Assembly (NCBI GenBank): GCA_005881715.1
Contig: VBEE01000037.1
Coordinates: 1 to 52,256 of the forward strand
Reading direction: 5' to 3'
From: Chloroflexota bacterium
GTDB taxonomy: Bacteria > Chloroflexota > Dormibacteria > CF-121
Length of the DNA: 52,256 bases
Below are positions 1 through 8,085 of the stretch, in pieces; the first letter of the stretch is position 1; the number at the start of each line of letters is the position of its first letter. The notes under the pieces are model-generated. The model saw nothing but the letters and a program-made list of their open reading frames with translations, ran no database searches and was not told where the DNA came from. Made by a program: the position numbers and the translations under genes.

Positions 1-1129
1 TGCCCAGGATGCCGCCGGTGAAGGCTCCAACAGGAATCGTCCCCCAGACGATGGTGCGCATGGTGGCGTTCATGCGGCCCTGGACGCGGTCCGGTGTGAT
101 CGATTGCCGGAGGCTGACCTGGTTGATGTTGTACACCGGAACAAAGAGGTTGTTCAGAAAACCCAGCACGCTGAGAATGATCGCAGGGACGCCGATCAAC
201 GCCAGCGGCGTCGCCAGGGTGACGAGTCCACCGAGGAGGATGGACAGCCCGAGCGTCATACCCAACCCGAAGGTCCGCGCCAGCCAGGCGGCGAGGAAGG
301 CGCCGACCAGCCAACCGACGCTGCTGATCCCAAAGATGATGCCGACGACAGCGGCCGACAGGTGGAGGTCGCGATACGCAAAAACGAGGAACACCGCGCC
401 GAAGATCATGTTCGAGCCCAGGTTGGTGGTGGCCGTGCATCCGGCGATCCGCCACAGGATGGGGCTTTTGAAGACAACGTCGATGCCCTCGCGCATCTCC
501 GGAATGAAGCCGGTTGCTCCGGATGCGGTGCTCGGCCGGGGTTCCGGCTCCGGTGTCGTGATCAAGGCCAGGGCGAACGCCGACGCGAGAAAGGACAGGG
601 CATCGACCGCGACCGCCCGGGCGCCCCCGATCCACTGAATCAAGAGGCCGGCAACCGCCGGACCGGAGATCTGCGACGCCGAGCGCGTGACTTCGAGCTT
701 CGTGTTGCCCTCGATCAGGTTGGGCCGGTCGACCAGCGCCGGCAGGTATGACTGATACGACACATCGAAGAAGACGGTAAAGATGCCCGTCAGCAGGGCC
801 ACGATGTACAACTGTTGGAGCGTCAGCGCATCCAGGACAAAGGCCACCGGAATTGATCCCAGGGCGAGCAGGCGCCCGATGTCGCAGGCGATCATAATCG
901 GTCGGCGCCGCAGCCGGTCCGCGTACACGCCGGCAACCAACCCGAGCGTGGGAAAGGCCAGGAACTCGAGCGCGGAGAGCACGCCGACCTGAAAGGGACC
1001 GGCGTGGAGGACCAGGATGGCCACCGTCGGCACCGCAAGCAAGGTCACCTGGCTGCCAAATTCGCTGACCGTTTCACCAGCCCACAGCTTCAGGAAGTCG
1101 GGATGACGCCAGAGGCGACCGCCGAACAC
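1..1129 (-). CDS. MFS transporter (MFS_3/EntS-like exporter), C-terminus cut by window edge
   Basis: I translated this by hand on the minus strand. The protein begins VFGGRLWRHPDFLKLWAGET and runs through repeated hydrophobic helices without a stop to base 1, giving about 376 residues before the window ends. The loop after the second helix reads YADRLRRRP, the basic MFS motif-A loop. A later segment reads NQVSLRQSITPDRVQGRMNA, highly characteristic of the MFS_3 (enterobactin exporter-like) group. These are 12-helix proton-driven drug or siderophore exporters; the substrate here cannot be told. The GTG at 1129 is chosen because an in-frame TAG lies only 10 bases upstream. TAGAAT (1136-1141, minus strand) sits 6 nt before the GTG, so the mRNA may be leaderless. 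It is divergent from the membrane gene at 1168. Confidence 0.88.
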   Translation of the reverse strand, partial: MFGGRLWRHPDFLKLWAGETVSEFGSQVTLLAVPTVAILVLHAGPFQVGVLSALEFLAFPTLGLVAGVYADRLRRRPIMIACDIGRLLALGSIPVAFVLDALTLQQLYIVALLTGIFTVFFDVSYQSYLPALVDRPNLIEGNTKLEVTRSASQISGPAVAGLLIQWIGGARAVAVDALSFLASAFALALITTPEPEPRPSTASGATGFIPEMREGIDVVFKSPILWRIAGCTATTNLGSNMIFGAVFLVFAYRDLHLSAAVVGIIFGISSVGWLVGAFLAAWLARTFGLGMTLGLSILLGGLVTLATPLALIGVPAIILSVLGFLNNLFVPVYNINQVSLRQSITPDRVQGRMNATMRTIVWGTIPVGAFTGGILG

Positions 1130-1167
1130 CGGGCGATTCTATCGAGAACGTAGACTCGTGAAGGCTT

Positions 1168-2097
1168 ATGCGCGACGACTCGACCTCCGTTCGCAACCTC
1201 GTCATCGGGATGCTGCTGGTGGCAGCCCCGTTTGCGATTGCGTATCTGCTGACCCGGGGCAAGCCGTACTCCGAAATCCTCCTGATCGTCGCGATTTTCT
1301 GCGCCGGTCTGGCGCTGATGTTCGCGATGGCATCCGGGTTGCAGCAGGTCGCAGGCGTCGCGTTACGGCTCTCGGGCCGGTCGCCTCGCGACATCATGAT
1401 CGTCGGCCTGGCCGCCCTCAGCTTGCTGACCCCGTGGACGATCGCCGTCGACGTCGCCAACCTTCACCAGGTCTTCGGCTGGACCAATCCCCTCGCGTGG
1501 CTGACGGCGCTTGGCCTGCTGACGTCAGTCACACAGAGCGCCCGACCGTACCATGGCTGGGCACTCGTCGCCGCCGGCGTGGCGCTCCTCGGCTGGATCG
1601 GATGGGCGGGCTTCGTCCTGACCACGCCCAGCTTCAGCAAATGGCCCTTCAGCTTCACGCCGGTTGACCTCGTCTCGACCGGGTGGTACGCGGGGCTCAT
1701 CGGCTGGGTGATCGCGGTCGATGCCTTCGCAGTCCGGCGCGCCCGCGAACCGACGCTCGCTCAGCCCAAGGATGTCTGGCCGCTCGCGCTCGTGCCCGGG
1801 ATGGGCCTGGTCCGGCTCGGCTATGCCGGCCGCGGACGGTTGTGGCTCGTGGCCGCGGTGCTGGCGGTGGCCTTCATCGGCATCTCCGCCGTCAGCGACA
1901 GCGAGTTCGCATACTGGGCACACTACGGGACCACGCCGCCGGACCGCGGCCGGCTCGATGTCGCACTCATCGCCGCGGCGCTGGCCCTGGTGCTCGTGGC
2001 GAGCTGGTTCGACACCTGGCGCAGCCTGCGCCGGCGGGAGATCATGGGCGACTGGCTGGCCCGCGTCCGGCGTCGCTCGCAGAGCGAATCGCGTTAG
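1168..2097 (+). CDS. Multi-pass membrane protein, function unknown
   Basis: This 309-residue protein starts MRDDSTSVRNLVIGML and has about eight hydrophobic helices (roughly residues 11-29, 37-55, 75-93, 101-120, 127-150, 168-188, 218-236, 262-280). It ends in a strongly basic cytoplasmic tail (RSLRRREIMGDWLARVRRRS). I recognise no catalytic motif or family. The ATG at 1168 follows TAGACT (1151-1156) by 11 nt, so any 5' leader is very short. It is divergent from the MFS gene and convergent with the ABC ATPase gene, whose stop lies only 21 bp away with no clear terminator between. Hydropathy and codon use support a real gene; the other-frame ORFs over it are shadows. Confidence 0.7.
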   Translation: MRDDSTSVRNLVIGMLLVAAPFAIAYLLTRGKPYSEILLIVAIFCAGLALMFAMASGLQQVAGVALRLSGRSPRDIMIVGLAALSLLTPWTIAVDVANLHQVFGWTNPLAWLTALGLLTSVTQSARPYHGWALVAAGVALLGWIGWAGFVLTTPSFSKWPFSFTPVDLVSTGWYAGLIGWVIAVDAFAVRRAREPTLAQPKDVWPLALVPGMGLVRLGYAGRGRLWLVAAVLAVAFIGISAVSDSEFAYWAHYGTTPPDRGRLDVALIAAALALVLVASWFDTWRSLRRREIMGDWLARVRRRSQSESR

Positions 2098-2118
2098 GAC
2101 CCGGACCTAAGGTTCAGC

Positions 2119-3126
2119 TCAGGCGTAATGACAGGCGGCCCACTGGCCGCTGGCGACCTCACGAAGCGGTGGCTCGACCTCGGCGCAGTATTCCGTCGCA
2201 ATCGGGCAGCGCGTGCGGAAGTGACATCCCGACGGCGGGTTGGTCGGGCTCGGGATCTCACCCTTCAGCACCGTCTGCTCGCGCTTGATGGTTGGGTCCG
2301 GGATCGGAATCACCGAGATCAGCGCCTGCGTGTAGGGGTGCCGCGGGGTGCGCAGCAGCTGCTCGGCGGGCGCGAGCTCTACGATCTTGCCCAAGTACAT
2401 GACGGCGATCCGATCGCTCACCTGCTCGACCACCGCCATGTTGTGCGCGACGAACAGGTAGGTGAGGTTGAATTCGTTCTGCAGGTCTTCGAGCAGATTC
2501 AGGATCTGCGACTGGATCGACACGTCCAGGGCGGAGACCGGCTCGTCGGCAATGATGAGCTTCGGCCGAAGCGCCAGCGCCCGGGCAATGCCGATGCGCT
2601 GCCGCTGGCCGCCGCTGAACTCATGGGGAAACCGGCCGCGGTACTGGCCGCGCAGTCCGACCACCTCGAGCAACTCGCTGACCATTCGCTCCCGCTCGTG
2701 GGACGATCCGATGCCGTGGACGAGAAGGCCTTCGCCCACGATCTCCCCCACGGACATGCGCGGGTTCAGCGAACCGTACGGATCCTGGAAGATGATCTGC
2801 ACTTCCCGCCGGATCTCGTTCAACTCCTTTTTGTTCGCCTTGAAGATGCTCCGCCCCTCGAGAAACGCCTCACCAGACGTGGGCGGGATCAGCCGCAAGA
2901 TCGTGCGCGCCACGGTGGACTTGCCCGAACCGGATTCACCGATCAGGCCCAGGGTTTCGCCCTGCTTGATGTCAAAGCTGACGTCGTCGACCGCCTTGAC
3001 GTTCGCCACGGTGGTCTGGAGCAACCCTCCCTTGATCGGGAAGTACTTGACGAGGTGGTCGACCTTGAGTAAGGCACCGTTGGTATCGGGAGAAACCACG
3101 GCAGGCCGGTTCTTGCGCCCGATCAT
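2119..3126 (-). CDS. oppF: Oligopeptide/dipeptide ABC transporter ATP-binding protein (OppF/DppF type)
   Basis: This is the second ATPase of a peptide/nickel-type ABC importer; it hydrolyses ATP at the membrane to drive uptake by the two permeases. Visible motifs are Walker A (GESGSGKST), signature (FSGGQRQRIGIARAL), Walker B (LIIADEPVSALDVS) and the C-terminal oligo_HPY extension ending in a Cys-rich PSGCHFRTRCPIATEYC segment that can bind metal or an Fe-S cluster in this family. An ATG at 3126 overlaps the stop of the upstream ATPase gene as ATGA, so I prefer it to the in-frame start 15 bases upstream. It is the last gene of the five-gene importer operon. Whether the ligand is a peptide, nickel or an oligosaccharide cannot be judged from this subunit. 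Confidence 0.95.
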   Translation of the reverse strand: MIGRKNRPAVVSPDTNGALLKVDHLVKYFPIKGGLLQTTVANVKAVDDVSFDIKQGETLGLIGESGSGKSTVARTILRLIPPTSGEAFLEGRSIFKANKKELNEIRREVQIIFQDPYGSLNPRMSVGEIVGEGLLVHGIGSSHERERMVSELLEVVGLRGQYRGRFPHEFSGGQRQRIGIARALALRPKLIIADEPVSALDVSIQSQILNLLEDLQNEFNLTYLFVAHNMAVVEQVSDRIAVMYLGKIVELAPAEQLLRTPRHPYTQALISVIPIPDPTIKREQTVLKGEIPSPTNPPSGCHFRTRCPIATEYCAEVEPPLREVASGQWAACHYA

Positions 3127-4085
3127 TCGTACTGCCAGCACGCCACGAGGTGTTCGGCTCCGACGGCTTTCAGGGCCGGAATCTCACTCTCGCTGCGCGG
3201 CGCCTTGACCGGGCAGCGTGGTCGGAAGGCACAACCCGGCGGGAGGGCCAGCGGGTTCGGCACGCTGCCGGTGATAACGTGGAGCCGGTCCTGCTTTTTC
3301 CCCAGGCGTGGGATCGACGCCAGCAATCCCTGCGTGTAGGGATGCTTGGGATTGGTGAATAACTCCGTCGTCGACGCCTGCTCCACGATCCGCCCCGCAT
3401 ACATGACCGCCACACTGTCGCACATCTCCGCGACGACCCCCAGGTCATGGGTGATGAGCAAGATGGCCGATCCGAACTCCCCTTTGAGGTTTCGCATCAG
3501 TCTCAGGATCTGAGCCTGGATGGTGACGTCGAGCGCGGTCGTCGGCTCGTCGGCGATCAGAAGCTCGGGATTGGTGGACAGCGCCATGGCGATCATGACT
3601 CGCTGGCGCATTCCGCCGGAGAGCTCGTGCGGATACTGCCTGGCGCGACGCTTGGGGTCCGAGATGCCGACCAGGCGGAGGACCTCGATCGCCCGGTCGA
3701 AGGCGGCCTTCGGCTCGACTTTCTCGTGAAGCCGTACCGCTTCGGCGATCTGATCTCCGCAGGTGTAGACCGGGTTCAGGGCCGTCATCGGTTCCTGGAA
3801 GATCATCGAGACGTCATTGCCACGCACGTCCCGCATCTCCTCTTCAGTCAACCCGACCAGGTCCCGGTCGCGAAACCAGACATGGCCGGCCGTGATCCGG
3901 CCATTTTTCTCCAGCAGCCGCATGATCGACAACGCCGTGATGCTCTTCCCCGAGCCGGACTCCCCCACCAGGCCGACCGTGGCCTTGGCGGGGATGGTGA
4001 GATTGACGCCGTCGACCGCCTTGACAGTGCCCCCGTGAACGTGAAACTGGGTATGGAGGTCTTCTATTCGAAGGAGTTCATTCAC
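3123..4085 (-). CDS. oppD: Oligopeptide/dipeptide ABC transporter ATP-binding protein (OppD/DppD type)
   Basis: First ATPase of the importer, 320 residues. It carries Walker A (GESGSGKSI), signature ([15 protein letters not shown]), Walker B ([14 protein letters not shown]), a switch histidine in ILLITHDLG, and the oligo_HPY tail with [15 protein letters not shown]. OppD and OppF normally form a heterodimer on the cytoplasmic face of the permeases. The ATG at 4085 overlaps the stop of the permease gene by 4 bases, and the 3' end overlaps oppF by 4 bases, so the three are translationally coupled. The usual second Cys of the C-terminal cluster seems less well kept here ([11 protein letters not shown] lacks the CxxxxC spacing). 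Confidence 0.95.
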   Translation of the reverse strand: MNELLRIEDLHTQFHVHGGTVKAVDGVNLTIPAKATVGLVGESGSGKSITALSIMRLLEKNGRITAGHVWFRDRDLVGLTEEEMRDVRGNDVSMIFQEPMTALNPVYTCGDQIAEAVRLHEKVEPKAAFDRAIEVLRLVGISDPKRRARQYPHELSGGMRQRVMIAMALSTNPELLIADEPTTALDVTIQAQILRLMRNLKGEFGSAILLITHDLGVVAEMCDSVAVMYAGRIVEQASTTELFTNPKHPYTQGLLASIPRLGKKQDRLHVITGSVPNPLALPPGCAFRPRCPVKAPRSESEIPALKAVGAEHLVACWQYE

Positions 4086-5080
4086 CTTTGACGTGGATCG
4101 AGCGCGTCCCGAATGCCGTCGCCGATGAGGTTGATGCAGAGGGCTGTGATGACCAGCGCGGTGGCCGGGAAGACGACGAGATAGGCCTGGTCGTCGAGCA
4201 GGTACTGCTCAAAGTTCTGCAGCATGTTGCCCCAGCTCGGCTCGGGCGGTGGAATGCTGTATCCGAGAAAACCCAGCGCGGCTTCCAGCAAGATGATCCC
4301 GGACACGCCCAGGGTTGCTGAAACAATGATCGGGGCCAGCGCGTTTGGCAGGATGTGGCGCACGATGATTCGGGCATTCGATGCCCCGAGCGCTCGAGCC
4401 GCCTGGACGAACTCCTGTTCTCGGAGCACGAGAAACTGGGCCCGCATCAAGCGGCCAATCTCGTACCAGCCGGTGGCGGCGATGACGATGATGACGGTAG
4501 TCAGGCGGACACCGCCGGTCGCCGCCGTGATGGCGATGACGACGAGCAGGAAGGGCGCCGAGATGATGATGTCGGTGAAACGCATCAACGCGTTGTCCAG
4601 CCAGCCGCCGTAGTAGCCCGCCAGCGCACCCAGCGTTCCGCCGATGAGCAGGTAGCCCACCACGGCCAGCACCCCGACCATGATCGAGACCCGGGCACCA
4701 CGCAGCAGCCTGGCCAGTTCATCCCGACCGAGGTCATCCGTGCCGAAGAGATGCTGGAAGCTCTGGAAGGGCGGCTTGAAGGGGTGGCGGTAGTCCTGGA
4801 TGCGGTAGAGATCACCGGTGATGATCGGGACGACGATGGCGCTGAGGACGATGATGGCAAGGATGATCAGAGCGCCGGTTGCCACCCGGTGGTGCAGAAA
4901 GCGGATGACGGCCAGCCGCCAGAAGCCGAGCTCGGGGGCAGCGCCAAACTCGTCGGCCTTTGCGCTGCCCGGTTGGGCAAGGTCACGCTCCTGCTGGACG
5001 GTGGTCTCGACCGAGAGCTGGTCTGGGACGGCACCGGGGACGCCGGCGGGACCGATCGGCAGCGGGGGGACCTGCGCCAT
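4082..5080 (-). CDS. oppC: ABC transporter permease (OppC/DppC type)
   Basis: Inner-membrane permease of 332 residues with an N-terminal OppC_N segment (VIRFLHHRVATGALIILAII) and a BPD_transp_1 domain. The coupling-helix EAA loop reads REQEFVQAARALGASNARII, followed by RHILPNALAPIIV, the hallmark of this family. About six membrane helices are visible. The N-terminal 60 residues before the first helix are longer than average and rich in Pro and Ala. The ATG at 5080 abuts the stop of the upstream permease gene, and the stop overlaps the ATPase start. Together with OppB it forms the translocation channel. Confidence 0.95.
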   Translation of the reverse strand: MAQVPPLPIGPAGVPGAVPDQLSVETTVQQERDLAQPGSAKADEFGAAPELGFWRLAVIRFLHHRVATGALIILAIIVLSAIVVPIITGDLYRIQDYRHPFKPPFQSFQHLFGTDDLGRDELARLLRGARVSIMVGVLAVVGYLLIGGTLGALAGYYGGWLDNALMRFTDIIISAPFLLVVIAITAATGGVRLTTVIIVIAATGWYEIGRLMRAQFLVLREQEFVQAARALGASNARIIVRHILPNALAPIIVSATLGVSGIILLEAALGFLGYSIPPPEPSWGNMLQNFEQYLLDDQAYLVVFPATALVITALCINLIGDGIRDALDPRQR

Positions 5081-6060
5081 CAGTAACGGATCCTTGGATC
5101 GGCGACGGCGTAGGTCACGTCGGCGATCAGATTGAACAGGACGGTTCCGGCCGCCACCAGCATCACGACCCCGAGGATGACCGGGTAGTCGCGATCGACC
5201 ACCGCCTGGAAGGCGAGCTGTCCGGTCCCCGGCCAGCTGAAGATGCCTTCCGTGATGATGGCGCCGTTGACGATCTGAGGGATCGCGATGGCCACGAGGG
5301 TGATGATCGGCAGGATGGCGTTCCGCAGCGCGTGCTTGTAATTGACCTTCTCGAGCGACAGGCCCTTCGCCCGCGCCGTCCGGATGTAGTCCTGGTGGAG
5401 CACCTCCAGCATGCTGGCCCGCATGAAGCGGCTGAAGATCGCGATCTGCAGGATGGCGAGGGAGGTCACCGGCAGCACCATGTGGTAGAGGAGGTCGATG
5501 GGGTCATCGACCCCACCCGTGTGCATCCCAAAGAGGGGGAACCCCCAGTGGAGCGGCGACTGTCTCAAGATCACCCCAAAGATGAGCAGCAGATAGATGC
5601 CCAGCACGAAGCTGGGAATCGACACGCCGACGTAGGAGACCAGGGACGTGGTGATGTCGAGTTTGGAGTACTGCCGGGTTGCGGCAAAGATCCCGAGCGG
5701 GATCCCGATCGCCAGCGCCACCAGCAGAGCAGCGCCGAGCAGCAGGATGGAGTTCGGCAGCCGCTGCAGCAGCAGCGTGGTGACCTTCTCGTGGTTGACG
5801 TAGGAGTCGCCGAGGTCGCCGTGGAGGAGAGCTCCCAGGTAGAGCACGTATTGCTGGGGGATGGGATAGGAGTTTCCCTGTTCGTCGGTCAGCCCCAGCC
5901 GGTGAAGCCGGAGGTTGATCACCGACTGATGGATTTTCGGGTTCTCGCCGACGCTGATCGGGCGACCCGGCGTGACGCGGGTCAGGGTGAAGAACATGGC
6001 GGACATGAGGAAGAGCAGCAAGATCCCGATGGCGACCCGCCGGATCAGGTAGAAGGTCAC
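5080..6060 (-). CDS. oppB: ABC transporter permease (OppB/DppB type)
   Basis: First permease, 326 residues. It begins VTFYLIRRVAIGILLLFLMS and has the family signature FTLTRVTPGRP near residue 25, six helices, and an EAA loop reading HQDYIRTARAKGLSLEKV followed by KHALRNAILPIITL. The start is GTG at 6060, preceded by AGGA at 7 nt. A 158-bp gap with a strong stem-loop separates it from the binding-protein gene, a common way to express more binding protein than permease. It forms the transmembrane pore with OppC. Confidence 0.95.
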   Translation of the reverse strand: MTFYLIRRVAIGILLLFLMSAMFFTLTRVTPGRPISVGENPKIHQSVINLRLHRLGLTDEQGNSYPIPQQYVLYLGALLHGDLGDSYVNHEKVTTLLLQRLPNSILLLGAALLVALAIGIPLGIFAATRQYSKLDITTSLVSYVGVSIPSFVLGIYLLLIFGVILRQSPLHWGFPLFGMHTGGVDDPIDLLYHMVLPVTSLAILQIAIFSRFMRASMLEVLHQDYIRTARAKGLSLEKVNYKHALRNAILPIITLVAIAIPQIVNGAIITEGIFSWPGTGQLAFQAVVDRDYPVILGVVMLVAAGTVLFNLIADVTYAVADPRIRY

Positions 6061-6174
6061 CTGTTCATCCTAATGACGCTTTATTCCGCCGCGGTCAGGG
6101 GTTCCCGCTCATTGCCGGGTAGCTCCCGCAAGAAGCATAGCGAACGCGCCGATCGGTGCCGCCGCCGGGTTCAC

Positions 6175-6198
6175 CCGGGGAGGCGTCGTCCTCCCCGG
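6175..6198 (-). terminator. Stem-loop between binding-protein and permease genes
   Basis: A perfect 9-bp GC stem (CCGGGGAGG / CCTCCCCGG, loop of 6) lies 20 bp downstream of the binding-protein stop. There is no U-tract, so it is more likely an mRNA-stabilising or partial attenuation hairpin than a full terminator. It would allow more binding lipoprotein than permease from one operon. Confidence 0.55.
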
Positions 6199-6218
6199 AT
6201 GTCGCCCGGTCGAGTTAG

Positions 6219-7922
6219 CTACTTACCGCTCTTCGAGTACCACTGGGCGCGCGACGCCGGGTTGTTGTTCGAGTCGTAGTAGATCGTATTGTCGCCGCTG
6301 CCGGCCACGACGTCACCCACGTTGGTCGTCCACCCCATGGACGAGACATCGGCCCACAGCATGTAGGTCTGGACGTCACCGCTGATGATCTTCTCGATCT
6401 GGTTGAAGATCGCCTTGCGGGCGGCCTTGGTCTCGGCATCGGTTGCCTTGACCGTGGAGCGCTCCTGGTCGATCAGCGAGTCCAGCTGCGGGTTGGAATA
6501 GCCGGTCCAGTTTTGCCCCTCGTGGTGCTCCGGCTGGAGCTGGCTGGAGTGGGCCGTGCTGTAGTCGTCCGGTTCGAGGGTCAGGCTGAAGCCGGCGATG
6601 AACACGTCGAACTGGCCCTTCTGGATCGGCGGGTAGAACACCTTGAAGTCGGTCGGCTCGGGGGTTAGCTGCATCCCGATCTGCTTCACCTGGTCCGAGA
6701 TGATCTCGGCGGCCTTGAGGCGGTCCGGCTTGCCGGCGCGCACCCGGATCTTGCCCACGAATTTCTGCGTGCCCGACCCGGTCGGGTTGGGCCGGGTCGC
6801 GACGCCGTCGGACCCGATGGTCCAGCCGGCCTGCTGCATCAGCGACTTGGCCTTGTTGACATCGAGCGGGTACTTCACCACGGAATTTGCGTCGTAGGCC
6901 CAGGAGGCGGGCACGATGTCGCCCCACAACGGGGCCCCGGCGCCCTGGGTGGCGGCCTGCACGATCGACGGCTTGTCCAGCACGGAGGCCAGCGCCTGGC
7001 GAGTCAGCACGTTGTCGAAGATGTGACCCTTGCGCGTATTCATCCGGAAGTCGATATAGCCCAGGTCCTGATAGGTATGAACCTGCACGTTGCTCGACTT
7101 CTTGGCCTTGCTGATTCCACCGGCGCCTGACTCGCCCAGCGACGGGTGCCAGGCGACGTCGCCATTGATCAGGGCATTCGCGGCCGCCGTCGCGTCGGTG
7201 ATAACCTTCCCGATCACCTTGTCGTAGTGAGGCCGGCCGTTGTAGTAGTTCGGGTTGACCGATAAGTCGAACTCCTGGCCGGGGATCCACTTGTCCAGCT
7301 TGTAGGCGCCACCGAACACGGTCGGGGCCTTTGACACGGGATCATCCCGAATCTTTGCCGGGTCGAGTTTCCCGTAGACCTCGGCTGGAGCGACGTAGCC
7401 GACAAGATTAGAGGCCAGGAAGGGGGCGAAGGGCTGGGTCAGCGTGTACTTCACGGTATTGGCATCGACCTTCTCGATCGTCTTGAGCTTGCTCCAGTCG
7501 TAGGAGTAGTCGGTATCCAGCTTCGGGTCGCCCTGGATTTTCTGAGTGGCGAGGACGTCGTCGGCGGTGATCGGGGTTCCGTCGCTCCACTTGGCGTTCT
7601 TCTTGAGCTTGACGGTCCAGACGAGGCCATCGCTCGACACCGAGGGCATGCCGTCTGCCAGGTCCGGGACAACGTTGAGATTCTTGTCACCCGCGTACAG
7701 ATTCGGGAAAAGAAACGAAATGACTCGAAACTCCGGAAGGGTCGACGCGACGAACGGATTCAAGGTGGTGGCATCGGAGTCGAGCGCCCAGATCAACGTG
7801 CCGCCGTTCTTGGGCGTCTCCGATGATGGCGCCGTATTGCCGCAGGCGGCCACCAGAATCGCGATCGTGGCGGCGACCATCGGAACTCGCCACCGTTTCG
7901 ACTTACCGAGTGATACGTCCAT
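6219..7922 (-). CDS. oppA: Peptide-type ABC transporter substrate-binding lipoprotein (SBP_bac_5)
   Basis: Extracellular ligand-binding subunit of about 567 residues. The N-terminus has a lipoprotein signal: a basic start (SLGKSKRWR), a hydrophobic core (VPMVAATIAILVA) and a lipobox VAAC, whose Cys would be lipidated. The mature part starts with a Ser/Thr/Pro linker and then GGTLIWALDSDATTLNPF, the start of family 5 binding proteins. Later family landmarks include WTVKLKKNAKWSDGTPITAD and DKWIPGQEFDLSVN. I prefer the ATG at 7922, 12 nt after GGGAGG, over the in-frame TTG at 7931 that is almost on top of the ribosome site. The ligand is unknown; family 5 members bind peptides, nickel, haem or oligosaccharides, and the adjacent glucan cluster makes a sugar ligand worth keeping in mind. 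Confidence 0.93.
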   Translation of the reverse strand: MDVSLGKSKRWRVPMVAATIAILVAACGNTAPSSETPKNGGTLIWALDSDATTLNPFVASTLPEFRVISFLFPNLYAGDKNLNVVPDLADGMPSVSSDGLVWTVKLKKNAKWSDGTPITADDVLATQKIQGDPKLDTDYSYDWSKLKTIEKVDANTVKYTLTQPFAPFLASNLVGYVAPAEVYGKLDPAKIRDDPVSKAPTVFGGAYKLDKWIPGQEFDLSVNPNYYNGRPHYDKVIGKVITDATAAANALINGDVAWHPSLGESGAGGISKAKKSSNVQVHTYQDLGYIDFRMNTRKGHIFDNVLTRQALASVLDKPSIVQAATQGAGAPLWGDIVPASWAYDANSVVKYPLDVNKAKSLMQQAGWTIGSDGVATRPNPTGSGTQKFVGKIRVRAGKPDRLKAAEIISDQVKQIGMQLTPEPTDFKVFYPPIQKGQFDVFIAGFSLTLEPDDYSTAHSSQLQPEHHEGQNWTGYSNPQLDSLIDQERSTVKATDAETKAARKAIFNQIEKIISGDVQTYMLWADVSSMGWTTNVGDVVAGSGDNTIYYDSNNNPASRAQWYSKSGK

Positions 7923-7995
7923 ATACGTCAATTACCTCCCTTCCAGGGCAGTGATGGGTCGCCGTCCAGCCTCGAGCTGGCGCCGAATCGCCGTA

Positions 7996-8025
7996 ATCAT
8001 GCACCACGCGATGTCAATTCATCAA
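7996..8025 (-). promoter_or_regulatory. Possible promoter of the opp-type operon
   Basis: Reading the minus strand, TTGATG (8020-8025) and CATGAT (7996-8001) are separated by 18 bp, each matching four of six consensus bases. The start site would leave a leader of about 65 nt before the ATG at 7922. A perfect TTGACA also occurs at 8012-8017 but lacks a well-spaced -10 element. Weak assignment. Confidence 0.3.
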
Positions 8026-8044
8026 GAAAAAGCATCAAATATTA

Positions 8045-8085
8045 GCCTCTATTAGAGGCAGGGCCCAACTGTTGGCCTCTATTAG
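8045..8085. promoter_or_regulatory. Operator-like repeats upstream of the importer operon
   Basis: GCCTCTATTAG occurs twice as an exact 11-bp direct repeat at 8045-8055 and 8075-8085, 30 bp apart (about three helical turns). The first copy is also a 15-bp palindrome, GCCTCTATTAGAGGC (8045-8059). The second lies over the stop codon of the GH57-GT5 gene. Both sit just upstream of the probable importer promoter, which suggests a transcription factor binding site. No cognate regulator gene is adjacent. Confidence 0.5.

Noticed and set aside
4960-6279. 439-codon plus-strand ORF over the permease genes
   Set aside because: Antisense shadow of oppB/oppC; the composition (many Asp, Arg, Gln, His) is typical of the reverse complement of high-GC genes and has no domain sense.
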